From Pseudomonas spelaei (GTDB lineage: Bacteria; Pseudomonadota; Gammaproteobacteria; Pseudomonadales; Pseudomonadaceae): DNA of 64,000 bases. Shown in pieces: positions 63,838-64,000 of the stretch. The first letter of the stretch is position 1, and each line of letters opens with the position of its first letter. The notes beneath the pieces are model-generated. The model did not search any database. It was given only the letters and a program-made list of their open reading frames with translations, and was not told the DNA's origin. The position numbers were made by a program, and so were the translations under genes. The stretch is from contig NZ_WNNK01000001.1 of NCBI RefSeq assembly GCF_009724245.1, positions 1-64,000 of the forward strand, given 5' to 3'.

Positions 63838-64000
<163 letters not shown>

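Overview
This window is chromosomal DNA from a Pseudomonas of the fluorescens group. The evidence is high GC content, near-identity of many proteins to remembered Pseudomonas homologues (carboxylesterase EstB, D-arginine dehydrogenase DauA, HupN, CumA, the AapJQMP transporter), and intergenic REP doublets built on the arm GTGGGAGCTGGCTTGCCTGCGAT. There are no tRNA or rRNA genes, no CRISPR array, no insertion sequence and no prophage. Every family assignment is from memory of the families, without a database search.

Layout. 0-8.9 kb: a REP doublet, a strongly folded ~165-nt repeat-like element, a divergent polysaccharide deacetylase, a PhoH/PIN protein, a 1244-residue subtilase autotransporter, and moaCDE (molybdopterin synthesis). 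8.9-12.5 kb: dauA, rhlB and estB on the minus strand. 12.6-17.0 kb: aapJQMP, an amino-acid ABC transporter behind a close match to a sigma-54 promoter. 17.0-20 kb: an mqsRA toxin-antitoxin pair with a perfect operator palindrome, then a GntR/FCD regulator overlapping a CynX/NimT-type MFS gene. 19.9-29.8 kb: the main accessory block, an eight-gene minus-strand chaperone-usher fimbrial operon whose five single-domain subunits and two-domain tip protein all carry the DUF1120 module. Upstream, pointing away from it, are two response regulators (REC-Hpt and NarL-type) with no adjacent sensor kinase.

29.8-56.7 kb is mostly core genome: NTF2-like, GIY-YIG, GST and glutaredoxin genes, yejK, hupN, rlmF, valS, a small conserved gene, holC, pepA, lptFG, lepA-lepB-rnc-era-recO-pdxJ, cumA-tadA, cmoAB, a YhhN protein, a chagasin-type inhibitor lipoprotein and a second Lon protease. 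57-64 kb is a catabolic island. A GntR/FCD regulator with two winged-helix domains is divergent from amidase, a CE4 hydrolase resembling cyclic imidase, an MFS transporter, two SDR dehydrogenases, a 99-residue unknown protein and a COG0523 (CobW-like) GTPase cut off by the window edge. I read this as uptake and stepwise hydrolysis of a cyclic imide or ureide, with the GTPase possibly supplying metal to the hydrolase.

The two most interesting systems are the DUF1120 fimbrial locus with its orphan phosphorelay proteins and the imidase-like island. Smaller signals are the folded element at 246-409, the sigma-54 site, the mqsRA operator and several inverted repeats between regulator genes.
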